A DNA stretch of 64,000 nucleotides from Undibacterium sp. (GCF_030651495.1 NZ_JAUSFI010000101.1:1-64000); one strand, 5' to 3'. Positions 8,564 through 17,780 are shown, numbered from the stretch's first letter. Notes: generated by a model not told the origin, from the letters alone. Numbers and translations: made by a program.

Positions 8564-10057
8564 TTACCGATCACCGAATGAGCGACGGTTGCCGTTCGCA
8601 TCGCCGAAACGGGAGTTACTTCCTTTGTAACCGCCGCCACTACCGCTACCTTCACTGCGTGAGCCACTGCTGGCAGACGGACTGTTTGGTTTGCTAAAAG
8701 TACGCTGACCTGGCTTGCTGCTGTTGCCATTGCTATTACTATTACCGTTACTATTACCGTAGCCAGTACCGCTAGAGCGGGCATCACCTGGTTTCCAGCC
8801 ACCTGGTTTGCGTGCAGTTGAGCGCGATGCAACTGCGCTTTTCTTTGGTTCAAAACCTTCAATAACATCGACCGGGATCAATTGCTTGGTAAAACGTTCG
8901 ATACGTTTAACGTTAATGCCTTCCGCATGATTGACCAGAGAAATCGCCACACCATTGCGGCCAGCACGACCGGTACGACCGATACGGTGGACGTAATCTT
9001 CAGGAAATTTAGGTAAATCGTAGTTGAATACGTGGGTAATTGCCGGTACGTCGATACCACGGGCAGCAACGTCAGTAGCAACCAATACACGAACCTGACC
9101 ACGGCGCAAAGCGTCCAGAGTACGGTTACGCGCACCTTGGTGCATGTCGCCATGCAAAGCGGCGGCAGCAAAACCGGCGATATTCAGGCGATCAGCGATC
9201 GTATCTGCATCACGTTTGGTGGCGGTAAATACCACAGCCTGATCGACCGAAGCATCACGCAACAGGTGATCCAACATGCGATTCTTGTGTGACAGATCAT
9301 CCACGAAATGGACTTTTTGCGTAATGTTTTCATGCTTAGTGGCAGAACCGGCGATCTGAATAATCATCGGGTCTTTAGTGATGCGACGCGCCATGTTACC
9401 GACTACGCCATCGAGTGTCGCGGAGAACAGCATGGTTTGGCGAGTTTCTGGAGTGGCAGCAACGATTTTTTCGATATCGTCGATAAAACCCATATCCAGC
9501 ATACGATCGGCTTCATCGAGTACCAGAATTTCTAATTCAGAGAAATCGATCTTGCCAGATTCCATATGATCAATCAAACGGCCAGGAGTAGCGACCAGAA
9601 TTTCTGGATTACGCGACAACAATTGCATCTGTTTTGGATAAGGCATACCACCCAAGATAGACACCGCCTTGATCTTGCGTGAATAAGCGCTGTATTTTTC
9701 TGTTGCTGTAGTTACTTGCAATGCTAATTCGCGTGTTGGTGTCAATACCAGCATTTTTGGTTTTGCAGCTTGAAAACGAGGACGCTCGCCGCGTGAACGG
9801 GCAGACTGGCGCTCTTGATTCGGGGTTTTGTCGGCTGCAGAGACATCTATACTGTCGGCAGCGCTGGCAAATTTGTGCAACGCAGGCAACATGAACGCGG
9901 CAGTCTTGCCGGAACCTGTTTGGGAAGAAACCAGCAAGTCACGTCCGGCAATGGCTGCAGGTACAGCTTGTACCTGCACCGATGTAGGCTCAGTATAACC
10001 GCTATCAGCAATAGCGCGGAGAATGGACGTGTGCAGGCCTAGTGTTTCAAAAGTCAT
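8564..10057 (-). CDS. rhlE: DEAD-box ATP-dependent RNA helicase (RhlE-like)
   Basis: The protein (497 residues from the ATG at 10057) carries the DEAD-box motifs in order: a Q-motif region ending in EPTSVQVQAVPAAIAG, motif I SQTGSGKTAAF, Ia PTRELALQV, II VLDEADRMLDMGF, III FSATL, and VI HRIGRTGRAGR. The last ~90 residues are a low-complexity Gly/Ser/Asn/Arg-rich tail, typical of RhlE-type RNA-binding extensions. The start MTFETLGLHTSILRAI is preferred over an upstream in-frame ATG at 10135 because homologues begin there. RhlE helicases act in ribosome assembly and RNA turnover. Confidence 0.92.
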   Translation of the reverse strand: MTFETLGLHTSILRAIADSGYTEPTSVQVQAVPAAIAGRDLLVSSQTGSGKTAAFMLPALHKFASAADSIDVSAADKTPNQERQSARSRGERPRFQAAKPKMLVLTPTRELALQVTTATEKYSAYSRKIKAVSILGGMPYPKQMQLLSRNPEILVATPGRLIDHMESGKIDFSELEILVLDEADRMLDMGFIDDIEKIVAATPETRQTMLFSATLDGVVGNMARRITKDPMIIQIAGSATKHENITQKVHFVDDLSHKNRMLDHLLRDASVDQAVVFTATKRDADTIADRLNIAGFAAAALHGDMHQGARNRTLDALRRGQVRVLVATDVAARGIDVPAITHVFNYDLPKFPEDYVHRIGRTGRAGRNGVAISLVNHAEGINVKRIERFTKQLIPVDVIEGFEPKKSAVASRSTARKPGGWKPGDARSSGTGYGNSNGNSNSNGNSSKPGQRTFSKPNSPSASSGSRSEGSGSGGGYKGSNSRFGDANGNRRSFGDR

Positions 10058-10547
10058 TAAATTATCTTTCGTTATTTCGTTATATACATCAGCGCCATGC
10101 AATAGCAAAGCGCGCAAAAAAGCAGCGTCAACCAAACGAAATGAACAAAGAAAACCAGTTTCAAAATGGTACTAGAAAGGTATACGATGAAATTTCGGCA
10201 CAAAAGCTTTGCGCCGGGATGATGTCTCAAGGAACAAGACATGCTAGGCGGGAGGGCTTTTACATTGCGGCATCCATCATTACCGGATGCGCACAGGCTA
10301 CGATGCTGCATATGCACTGCATTGAATATATTGCAGTGCAAAAAAAGCGACTATACAGGATTTATCTAGGAAATGCACTGCTTTCTTGATGCACTTCGCA
10401 TTTTTATTGGAAAGTGATGCAGGATTTCCAATTTCGTTTTCTAATGCATCCCTTGCTCACCTTATTGTTCGCTTTCTTGTTATTTTGCAAGACTGCATAA
10501 TACGCCTTTATTCCATTACAACATTTGACTTTACTTTATACACGCTC
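10058..10547. other. Intergenic region between rhlE and modA with inverted repeats
   Basis: This 490-bp divergent region must hold promoters for rhlE and the mod operon. I see a hairpin GCATCC/GGATGC at 10270-10290, a 9-bp palindrome at 10313-10340, and a repeat of TGCACTGC at 10374-10381. Short open frames here lack family resemblance or ribosome binding sites and are not called. Confidence 0.5.
10313..10340. promoter_or_regulatory. Palindromic operator-like site upstream of modA
   Basis: TGCACTGCA (10313-10321) and TGCAGTGCA (10332-10340) form perfect 9-bp arms around a 10-nt AT-rich spacer. A further half-site TGCACTGC occurs at 10374-10381. No T-tract follows on either strand in the right place, so a DNA-binding site is more likely than a terminator. 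It does not resemble the ModE site known from E. coli. Confidence 0.4.
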
Positions 10548-11312
10548 ATGAAATTCAAACAAGTTCTATACATAACACTCGTATTTCTGTGTGGTAGCGT
10601 CAGTATTCATGCATCAGCAGCTACGCTCTCAGTAGCGGTGGCGGCAAACGTACAATACGTGTTTGCAGAGATTAAGAACGAATTCAAAAAGGAAACGGGC
10701 CACGATCTGCAGGCGACCTATAATTCTTCCGGCAAGTTCGTCACCCAGATCATGCACGGCGCACCATTTGATGTGTTCTTGTCGGCAGATATAGAATATC
10801 CCGAGTATCTAAGCAAACAAGGTTTTACCGCAACCCAGCCCAAGGTGTACGCCTATGGCGCACTGGTGTTATGGAGCATGAAAAAACTAGACTTAACACA
10901 ATGGCAAACTCTACTGGCCAGCAATACGATCTCAAAGATTGCGATTGCTAATCCAGCGACCGCACCCTATGGTCGAGAAGCAATGAAGGTATTGCGATAT
11001 TACCACCTGGATGTAGATTTGATACCGCGTCTGGTATATGGAGAGAGCATTTCGCAGACAAATCAATACATTCACTCTGGCGTCGCCGATATTGGTTTTA
11101 CTGCCAAATCAGTGGTCAGCTCCGCCGAGATGAAAGGACAAGGAAGTTGGATAGAAATGCCGCCATCGTCTTATCAGGCTATCGCGCAAGCGGCCGTCAT
11201 ACTTAAGCATGGCGAGAAAAACAATGCCGCACTGGCACAACAGTTTTACGATTTTTTGTATTCGGCCAAAGCACGCATGATCTTGCAAAAAAATGGGTAC
11301 ATCTTGCCATGA
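10548..11312 (+). CDS. modA: Molybdate ABC transporter, periplasmic binding protein
   Basis: ModA binds molybdate/tungstate in the periplasm and delivers it to ModBC. The 254-residue precursor (start at 10548) has a signal peptide, MKFKQVLYITLVFLCGSVSI followed by HASAA, then the family segments TLSVAVAANVQYVFAEI, YNSSGKFVTQIMHGAPFDVF and IANPATAPYGREAM. A longer in-frame reading upstream is not used because it would bury the signal peptide. It overlaps the next gene by 4 bp (ATGA) and is first in the modA-TOBE-modB-modC operon. Confidence 0.93.
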   Translation: MKFKQVLYITLVFLCGSVSIHASAATLSVAVAANVQYVFAEIKNEFKKETGHDLQATYNSSGKFVTQIMHGAPFDVFLSADIEYPEYLSKQGFTATQPKVYAYGALVLWSMKKLDLTQWQTLLASNTISKIAIANPATAPYGREAMKVLRYYHLDVDLIPRLVYGESISQTNQYIHSGVADIGFTAKSVVSSAEMKGQGSWIEMPPSSYQAIAQAAVILKHGEKNNAALAQQFYDFLYSAKARMILQKNGYILP

Positions 11313-11719
11313 ATTCACTCTCTGGTCATATTGTCTCCATAGAGGCGCATGGCAGCGTCGCGATTGTGGATGTCGCTGTCGCTACACACCGTTTTACCGC
11401 CACGTTACTTGGCAGTGCGGAACAATTGGCATCCTGGAAAATCGGACAGTCAGTCAGGCTGTTATTCAAAGAAACCGAAGTCGCTCTGGCAAAAAATTTA
11501 TCCGGTCAAATCAGCTTACGCAATCGCTTTCCCGGTAGCGTGACGAAGATAGAAATCGGCCAGGTATTGACACGCGTGATCATCAACATGAACAACGTTG
11601 AGATTAGCTCGGTCATCACCTCACGTTCTGCTCGCGGCTTGCAATTGGCGCTGGGTGATCAGGTTGAAGGCTTGGTGAAATCAAATGAAATGAGCTTACT
11701 GGCATTGGGGGGCGAATGA
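11309..11719 (+). CDS. TOBE-domain molybdopterin/molybdate-binding protein (Mop-like)
   Basis: This 136-residue protein consists of two TOBE-like modules, about residues 1-65 and 66-134; the second reads LSGQISLRNRFPGSVTKIEI then VISSVITSRSARGL-like sequence typical of Mop/ModE C-terminal domains (here EISSVITSRSARGLQLALGD). It has no DNA-binding domain, so it is not ModE itself. It overlaps modA and modB by 4 bp each (ATGA), showing tight co-translation. Likely cytoplasmic molybdate binding or storage, or a regulatory partner for the ModC ATPase; the role is inferred. Confidence 0.75.
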   Translation: MNSLSGHIVSIEAHGSVAIVDVAVATHRFTATLLGSAEQLASWKIGQSVRLLFKETEVALAKNLSGQISLRNRFPGSVTKIEIGQVLTRVIINMNNVEISSVITSRSARGLQLALGDQVEGLVKSNEMSLLALGGE

Positions 11720-12402
11720 GTTTTTTTGGCTATGACTGGCAACCATTGTTGTTGACTTTTAAGCTCGCCGCACTGACGACGCTGATACTGCTGTTGTTAG
11801 GCATTCCGTTGGCTTACTGGCTGGCATTTTCTCGCCGCCGTTTTAAACCCATGTTTGAAGCGTTGGTTAGCATGCCTCTGGTGTTACCACCATCGGTGCT
11901 GGGATTTTATCTACTGCTGGCATTTAGCCCGCAAAATGGGTTTGGCCTGTGGCTGGCGCAGACGTTCGATATCCGGCTCGTGTTCAGCTTTGCCGGCTTG
12001 GTAATTGGCTCGGTGATTTTTAGCCTGCCGTTTATGGTGCATCCGATCCAGTCGGGTTTGCAAAATTTACCATTTTCATTAGTTGAGGCATCACGTACCC
12101 TTGGGAAATCCGACATTCACACTTTGTGGCGCGTACTTCTACCGAATATTAAATCTGCCTTGCTCTCGGGAATCGTACTGAGTTTTGCTCACACCATCGG
12201 TGAATTTGGCGTGGTATTGATGATAGGTGGAAATATTCCTGGCGTCACCAAAGTCGCTTCCATTGCCATTTATGATGAGGTAGAAAGCCTGAATTTTGGC
12301 GCGGCGCATTTCTATTCCATGGTGTTATTTGCCATCAGCTTTGCGGTCTTGTTGCTGGTGTATGGCAACAATCGCCGTCATATATCAGCACTTAGCCGTT
12401 AA
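11716..12402 (+). CDS. modB: Molybdate ABC transporter, permease
   Basis: ModB forms the membrane channel of the molybdate importer. The 228-residue sequence has about five to six hydrophobic segments, including LLTFKLAALTTLILLLLGIP and a C-terminal SFAVLLLVYGN. The EAA-type loop for ATPase contact is seen in LVEASRTLGKSDIHTLWRVL, followed by HTIGEFGVVLMIGGNIPG, typical of ModB. It overlaps the TOBE gene by 4 bp and precedes modC by 6 bp. Confidence 0.94.
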   Translation: MSFFGYDWQPLLLTFKLAALTTLILLLLGIPLAYWLAFSRRRFKPMFEALVSMPLVLPPSVLGFYLLLAFSPQNGFGLWLAQTFDIRLVFSFAGLVIGSVIFSLPFMVHPIQSGLQNLPFSLVEASRTLGKSDIHTLWRVLLPNIKSALLSGIVLSFAHTIGEFGVVLMIGGNIPGVTKVASIAIYDEVESLNFGAAHFYSMVLFAISFAVLLLVYGNNRRHISALSR

Positions 12403-12408
12403 ACCAAT

Positions 12409-13278
12409 ATGCTAGAACTCGATCTACAAAAACAATTGCACAGTAGCACTGGCAAACTTGATCTGGACATTCAGCTGAGCGTGGCACAACACGCATTTAT
12501 CTGCTTGTTTGGTCCTTCTGGCGCAGGCAAGACCACGATTTTGCGCATGCTGGCAGGACTGACGCAGCCGGATCGGGGACGATTGGTGGTCGATGGCCAA
12601 ACCTGGTTTGATGCCCGCAAAAAAATAACTCTTGCGCCGCAACAACGCTCGATAGGCTTTGTGTTTCAGGACTATGCCTTGTTTCCCAACATGAGTGTGC
12701 GTGACAACATTAGTTATGCCGTCAGCAAAGGACAAAATAGCTGGGTAGAACGTGTATTGGAGTTAACCGATTTAGCCGCATTGCAGCATCGCTTGCCCGC
12801 GAGTCTTTCCGGCGGCCAAAAACAACGCGTGGCGCTGGCGCGGGCGCTGGCACGTAAGCCTAAATTATTACTGCTCGATGAGCCGCTGTCAGCGCTGGAT
12901 GGGCAACTCCGTGCTCAATTGCAGGATGAGCTATGGCGCCTACATCAAGAATGTGGCCTGACCACCGTGCTAGTGAGTCACGACATCGGTGAGGTATTTA
13001 AATTATCACAGCAGGTGCATCAACTCGAACACGGGAAGATAGCTCGCTCAGGAACACCGGCCGAAGTGTTTTTACAGCAGCGCTTAGCAGGCAAGCTCAA
13101 CCTGCGTGCACAAGTGCTGGACATACGTAAGGAAGAAGTGATCTATGTCCTGTCGCTATTGATCGGCCAGGATATGATAGAAATTATTGCGGCAGAAGAG
13201 GATGTAACGGGGCTAAAAGTTGGTGACCTTATTTTTATTTCCACCAAGGCTTTCAGCCCACTGATTTTCCGACAGTAA
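12409..13278 (+). CDS. modC: Molybdate ABC transporter, ATPase
   Basis: ModC powers molybdate uptake. In 289 residues it has Walker A GPSGAGKTT (35-43), Q-loop FVFQDYALFPNM, signature LSGGQKQRVALARAL, Walker B LLLLDEPLSALD and the H-loop VSHDIGEV. The C-terminal ~65 residues form a single short TOBE-like region; E. coli ModC is longer (352) with two TOBE repeats, so part of that regulatory region may be supplied by the separate TOBE protein upstream. A 14-bp near-perfect tandem repeat spans the stop codon. Convergent with fabI 27 bp away. Confidence 0.93.
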   Translation: MLELDLQKQLHSSTGKLDLDIQLSVAQHAFICLFGPSGAGKTTILRMLAGLTQPDRGRLVVDGQTWFDARKKITLAPQQRSIGFVFQDYALFPNMSVRDNISYAVSKGQNSWVERVLELTDLAALQHRLPASLSGGQKQRVALARALARKPKLLLLDEPLSALDGQLRAQLQDELWRLHQECGLTTVLVSHDIGEVFKLSQQVHQLEHGKIARSGTPAEVFLQQRLAGKLNLRAQVLDIRKEEVIYVLSLLIGQDMIEIIAAEEDVTGLKVGDLIFISTKAFSPLIFRQ

Positions 13279-13305
13279 TTTCCCGACAGTAAGACGGTGA
13301 CTGGA

Positions 13306-14088
13306 CTATTCCGGTGTCAGACCCATTACGTGAGAGAAACCACCATCGACATAGGTGATTTCACCGGTAATGCCACTGGCCAAAGATGACAGTAAGAAAG
13401 CGGCAGTATTTCCCACTTCTTCTATCGTTACATTGCGGCGCAGTGGTGCATGCTCCGCCACAAAACCAAGTAATTTACTGAAATCTTTAATCCCACTCGC
13501 TGCCAGCGTCTTGATCGGGCCAGCGGAAATACCATTCACACGAATGCCTTTTTTACCCAGATTTTCTGCCAGATAGCGTACCGACGCTTCCAGCGATGCC
13601 TTAGCCAGTCCCATGGTGTTGTAATAAGGAATGGCGCGAATTGCTCCCAGATACGACAGCGTCAGCACGGCAGAATCTTCACGCAACATAGGCAAGGCGG
13701 CCTTGGTCATCGCCGGGAAGCTATAGGCAGAAATATCGTGTGCGATCTTGAAGGCTTCACGTGAAAAACCATCAAGGAAATCGCCAGCAATGGCTTCACG
13801 CGGGGCAAAACCAATCGCGTGAACTAAGCCATCCAGGTGATCCCACGACTTGGCCAGATCGGTAAATACTGCATCGATTTGTTCATCGCTGCTGACATCG
13901 CAATCAAAGATCAACTCACTATCAAATTCCTTAGCGAATTCGGTAATTCTGTCCTTAAAGCGTTCGCCGACATAGGTAAATGCCAGCTCGGCCCCCTCAC
14001 GCTTACAAGCTTGTGCGATGCCATAGGCGATAGAGCGGTTAGATAACAAACCGGTGATCAGAATTTTTTTGCCTTGCAGAAATGCCAT
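13306..14088 (-). CDS. fabI: Enoyl-[acyl-carrier-protein] reductase (NADH)
   Basis: FabI reduces trans-2-enoyl-ACP in the last step of fatty-acid elongation. The 260-residue protein starts [20 protein letters not shown], with the NAD-binding motif [13 protein letters not shown], the catalytic Tyr-x6-Lys in [11 protein letters not shown], and a C-terminus containing [15 protein letters not shown]. The start at 14088 is chosen because GGAG lies 6-9 bp upstream and it matches the family N-terminus; an upstream in-frame ATG at 14154 would read through the palindromic repeat at 14103-14168. Confidence 0.95.
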   Translation of the reverse strand: MAFLQGKKILITGLLSNRSIAYGIAQACKREGAELAFTYVGERFKDRITEFAKEFDSELIFDCDVSSDEQIDAVFTDLAKSWDHLDGLVHAIGFAPREAIAGDFLDGFSREAFKIAHDISAYSFPAMTKAALPMLREDSAVLTLSYLGAIRAIPYYNTMGLAKASLEASVRYLAENLGKKGIRVNGISAGPIKTLAASGIKDFSKLLGFVAEHAPLRRNVTIEEVGNTAAFLLSSLASGITGEITYVDGGFSHVMGLTPE

Positions 14089-14102
14089 GGTAACTCCAGG
14101 TA

Positions 14103-14168
14103 TTAGCGCAGTATCCATGCGGGTTACAGGCCAAAAAGCCTTGCAAACCCGCATGGATACTGCGCTAA
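14103..14168. repeat. Intergenic palindrome, REP-like family copy A
   Basis: Perfect 23-bp arms (14103-14125 and 14146-14168) enclose a 20-nt loop that itself contains AGGC/GCCT. The arm holds the half-site GCAGTATCCATGCGGGTT shared with other copies in this window. It lies just upstream of the fabI ribosome binding site, in the gap between plsY and fabI. Confidence 0.85.
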
Positions 14169-14329
14169 GGGTTTTATACTAATTGTTACTACAATCCGTT
14201 TAATGAGTGCTCAGATTCAGAACGTTTCCTCAATAGGTCGGAATTGTAGTTGTTCACGCTCAAACGGGCAAATATAAATCGCTATGATCGACTCCAGGCA
14301 ATCACCAACCAGCAGCACAGATCGGCCAA

Positions 14330-14938
14330 TTACTTTTTCTTGCTGCCCAACCGGCTTTCCTTACCCGCCAGAAGATTGGTGATATTTTTACCATGACGAT
14401 AGATTAACAAACCGCACATGATAAAAATTGCCAGCAACTTCGGATCAGGGCCGAATAATAAACCATAATAAAAAGGTGCGAAAATCGCCGCAATCAAAGC
14501 CCCCAAAGAAGAGTAACGGAAGGCGTACACGACGACCAGCCAAGTAACCAGCGTTGCCACACCCAGCCAGATATTTAATCCGAGCAAGACGCCTAATGCC
14601 GTCGCGACACCCTTGCCACCCTCAAATTTAAAAAACACCGGCCACAGATGCCCTACAAAAACCGCCAATGCGACTAAGGCCACGGTGCCCACGCCCACAT
14701 CAAAAGCGTCGCCAAATTGAATGGTCAACCATACTGCCAACCATCCCTTCACGCCATCGCCCAACAAGGTAAGGACCGCTGCGGCTTTATTGCCGCTACG
14801 CAAAACATTGGTTGCGCCTGGATTTTTAGAACCATAAGTACGCGGATCTGCCAACCGAAAGAGCTTGCTCACCACGACAGCAAACGAAATAGACCCCAAT
14901 AGATAGGCAGCAAGCACCGCCAGCAAAGTATTCATCAA
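14330..14938 (-). CDS. plsY: Glycerol-3-phosphate acyltransferase PlsY
   Basis: PlsY transfers an acyl group from acyl-phosphate to glycerol-3-phosphate, the first step of phospholipid synthesis, in the inner membrane. The 202-residue protein has about five membrane segments and the three family motifs: GSISFAVVVSKL near the N-terminus, GSKNPGATNVLRSG (about 36-49), and KFEGGKGVATALGV (about 105-118). It is on the same strand as fabI, 240 bp upstream of it, and ends in a Lys-rich tail (GSKKK). Confidence 0.95.
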   Translation of the reverse strand: MMNTLLAVLAAYLLGSISFAVVVSKLFRLADPRTYGSKNPGATNVLRSGNKAAAVLTLLGDGVKGWLAVWLTIQFGDAFDVGVGTVALVALAVFVGHLWPVFFKFEGGKGVATALGVLLGLNIWLGVATLVTWLVVVYAFRYSSLGALIAAIFAPFYYGLLFGPDPKLLAIFIMCGLLIYRHGKNITNLLAGKESRLGSKKK

Positions 14939-15021
14939 TATCTTCCTTGTTCAATTATTTTATTATTCAATTACGCGTAACAACCCGGCTATATAGATAG
15001 CACCATCGAACGCCATCCGTT

Positions 15022-15516
15022 TTATCCGTCGGCCAACGCGCAATCAACTGGCCGCGCAGATAACAGGGCTTCCAATATGGCCGGATCGATTCCTATCAAA
15101 TAGCCGCGTTTACCGCCGTTGATATAAATTTTATCCAGCAGAAGAATACCCTGTTCGACATAGACTGGCATGGCTTTTTTTGTGCCGAAAGGCGAGGTGC
15201 CGCCGACCATATAACCGGAATGCCTTTGCGCCACCTCCGGCTTGCATGGCTCTACCGATTTACAACCGATCTGACGTGCCAGATTTTTAGTAGAAACCTT
15301 GCGGTCTCCATGCATCAGGACCATCAGTGGTTTAGCCTGCTCATCCTGCATCACCAACGTTTTTACCACATGATGTTCCTCCACGCCCAATTCGCGCGCG
15401 GATACCGAAGTGCCGCCATGCTCCTCGTAACTATACGGATGTTCAGTAAATGCGGCACCCCGTTTACGCAAAAATTGCGTCGCCGGCGTTTCTGATACAT
15501 GTTCATTTTTAGCCAA
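15022..15516 (-). CDS. ybaK: Cys-tRNA(Pro) deacylase, YbaK/EbsC family
   Basis: YbaK hydrolyses Cys mischarged onto tRNA-Pro. The 164-residue protein is of family length, with the conserved lysine in VVKTLV, the GGTSPFGTKKAMPVY loop and GGKRGYLIGI near the C-terminus. It stands alone on the minus strand, 83 bp upstream of plsY and divergent from the glycerophosphodiesterase gene. Confidence 0.92.
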   Translation of the reverse strand: MAKNEHVSETPATQFLRKRGAAFTEHPYSYEEHGGTSVSARELGVEEHHVVKTLVMQDEQAKPLMVLMHGDRKVSTKNLARQIGCKSVEPCKPEVAQRHSGYMVGGTSPFGTKKAMPVYVEQGILLLDKIYINGGKRGYLIGIDPAILEALLSARPVDCALADG

Positions 15517-15601
15517 GATTCATCCTCCATGTCATAACAAGGTCATATCCGAATTATATCGTCCTCCTTCGCCCTCCTTTTAACCAACCGCGAGAAATCT
15601 C

Positions 15602-16795
15602 ATGCTATTTCCACGTCATGCTGCCCTACTCTTGGCTTCTTCCGCTGCCGTCCTGATCAGTGCTTGTGGTGGATCCACCCCGTTGCCATTATTAACCCTG
15701 AATGGCGAAAAACCTTTCATAGTCGCGCATCGAGGTGCCTCGGGATACCTTCCAGAAGAAACTTATGAAGCGTATGTGAAAGCCATAGACCTTGGTGCAG
15801 ATGCGATCGAACCGGATTTGATCTCTACAAAAGATGGCGTACTCATTGCCAGACATGACCCCAATCTTGATTCCAGCACCGATGTCGCCAGTCATGCTGA
15901 ATTTGCAGCCCGTAAAAAAACAGCCAGCGTGGATGGCGAAGTGCAGACAGGTTGGTTCGCCAGTGATTTTACCTTTGCAGAAATCAAGACGCTGGGTGGG
16001 ATCTCCACCGATGCTGAACGGCCACAGCAATATAATGGCCTCTACAAACTGGTCAGTTTTCAAGAAATCATCGATCTGGTCAAGGCCAAATCGAAAGAGA
16101 CTGGCCGCGTCATCGCGGTGTATCCGGAAACCAAAAACCCCAGTTATCACCGCGCCCTCGGTTTACCACTAGAAGACAAACTGATAGCACTGATTAACAA
16201 AGCTGGCTGGAATGACAAAGCCGCTCCGATCTATGTTCAGTCCTTTGAGCCAGGTAGCCTGAAAGAACTGCGACAAAAAGGCTTGAACACCAAATTGATT
16301 CAACTCATTGACGCCGATGACGTCGACCTCAAAACCGGAAAACTGACTTACGCAGCGCCTTATGACCGCCCTTTCGACTGGGCTCAAGCGGGTGACAAAC
16401 GTCTGTTCTCCGATATGGTGACCCCTGCCGGTTTAGCCGAAATTAAAACCTATGCAGACGGCATAGGACCATGGAAGCGCTATATCGTCAGCGTAAAAGG
16501 CAGCCTAGGTGCCGATGGCAAAGTGCTCGATATCAACGCTGATGGCAAAATCAATGAAGCCGACACCACCACGATGGAACCAACTACACTGATCGCAGAC
16601 GCTCACAAAGCCGGGCTGATGCTGCACCCCTACACCTTCCGCAACGAAAAGCGCCGTCTCGCCAGCAATTACAAAGGCGATCCAAAAGAAGAATATAAGC
16701 AATTCTTCCGTCTTGGCGTAGATGGAATGTTTTCTGACTTTACCGATACGGCACTGGCCGCGCGTACTGAATATCTGAAGGAAATGGGGCGTTAA
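15602..16795 (+). CDS. Glycerophosphodiester phosphodiesterase, lipoprotein (GlpQ-like)
   Basis: The 397-residue protein begins with a lipoprotein signal ending in the lipobox LISAC (Cys at about 22) followed by GGS, so it is probably anchored in the envelope. The GDPD catalytic elements are clear: VAHRGASGYLPEETYEAY, then EPDLISTKDGVLIARHDPNL. It would hydrolyse glycerophosphodiesters to glycerol-3-phosphate and an alcohol. Odd point: near residue 310 there is an EF-hand/dockerin-style loop, DINADGKINEAD, fitting DxNxDGxIxxxD, between catalytic barrel elements; GDPDs are calcium-dependent, but this loop form suggests an extra Ca2+ site. Confidence 0.9.
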   Translation: MLFPRHAALLLASSAAVLISACGGSTPLPLLTLNGEKPFIVAHRGASGYLPEETYEAYVKAIDLGADAIEPDLISTKDGVLIARHDPNLDSSTDVASHAEFAARKKTASVDGEVQTGWFASDFTFAEIKTLGGISTDAERPQQYNGLYKLVSFQEIIDLVKAKSKETGRVIAVYPETKNPSYHRALGLPLEDKLIALINKAGWNDKAAPIYVQSFEPGSLKELRQKGLNTKLIQLIDADDVDLKTGKLTYAAPYDRPFDWAQAGDKRLFSDMVTPAGLAEIKTYADGIGPWKRYIVSVKGSLGADGKVLDINADGKINEADTTTMEPTTLIADAHKAGLMLHPYTFRNEKRRLASNYKGDPKEEYKQFFRLGVDGMFSDFTDTALAARTEYLKEMGR

Positions 16796-17084
16796 TAACT
16801 GAATTATAGTGATTGTTAGTAGCAGGGGGAACTATGTTTCCCTTGCTACTTTGCAATACAAATATAAACTCAACGACAATACCCATAACAAGCGTTTTAA
16901 AGTTAGGGGAGTAACTCTCGCCGGATGGCATCACTGAATCCACGCAGCGGTGACTACGTATCTGGGATGGTACAAAAAAAGACTAAAATGGATCCTATGA
17001 TAGCGGCAATTGATGACAGTCATTGATTGTAGCAATGCAGCTTGCCGCCGACAGAATCCACCACATAAAAATGAGTATGTATCT

Positions 17085-17780
17085 ATGAAGCGTTTTTTAC
17101 CATCACTGTTATTGCTGATGTTCTCGTTATCGGCCGCGTTGGCAACCGCCGATGACTTTTCCGAAGGCGTTGAATTTTATGCTGAAGAAAATTATTCTGC
17201 TGCCGCCAATGCGTTTAGAAAATCAGCCGACAAAGGTAATGCGGATGCGCAATTCAATTTGGGACTCATGTATCTAAATGCCCAGGGCGTAGAGCAAGAT
17301 TTTCAACAAGCGCTATCCTTATTTGAACAGTCCGCAGTACAGGGCAATGCGCGTGCGCAAGTCAATCTGGCCAGGATGTACGCCAAGGGCAAAGGCGTAG
17401 TGGCAAATTACGGCAAAGCGCTACCTTGGTTCAAAAAAGCAGCCGATCAGGGATATGCCGATGCACAGTATAGTCTCGGCATTTTGTATGTCACAGGTAC
17501 AGGCACCCCACGCGATTATCAAAAAGCCCGTGCATTATTTCAGCAAGCCGCAGATCAAAATAATGCCAGTGCGCAATATCAGCTAGGCTTAATCTACTTC
17601 AAGGGTAAAGGTGTTGCAGTGAATCTGGTAGAGGCGCTCAAATGGATGGAGCTTGCCGGCGACTATGAGGATGCAGTGTCGTACCGCAAATATGCAGAAT
17701 CAAAAATGAGCAAAGATCAAATTGCAGAAGCAAAAAATCTTGCTAGTGAATGGGCGGCGAATACCCCCGATAAGCCCTGA
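17085..17780 (+). CDS. Sel1-like repeat (SLR) protein, exported
   Basis: The 231-residue precursor starts at the ATG at 17085, which opens a signal peptide (MKRFLPSLLLLMFSLSAALA then TADD). After it come about five Sel1/TPR-type repeats of ~36 residues with the pattern A-D-A-Q-x-x-L-G-x-x-Y-x-x-G-x-G-V, for example NADAQFNLGLMYLNAQGVEQ and YADAQYSLGILYVTGTGTPR. Such proteins are periplasmic scaffolds for protein-protein contacts; the partner is unknown. The gene is convergent with xerD, 78 bp away. Confidence 0.85.
   Translation: MKRFLPSLLLLMFSLSAALATADDFSEGVEFYAEENYSAAANAFRKSADKGNADAQFNLGLMYLNAQGVEQDFQQALSLFEQSAVQGNARAQVNLARMYAKGKGVVANYGKALPWFKKAADQGYADAQYSLGILYVTGTGTPRDYQKARALFQQAADQNNASAQYQLGLIYFKGKGVAVNLVEALKWMELAGDYEDAVSYRKYAESKMSKDQIAEAKNLASEWAANTPDKP

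Noticed and set aside
10386-10547. N-terminal extension of ModA to 10386
   Set aside because: It would place 54 residues before the signal peptide; the ATG at 10548 opens the signal sequence.
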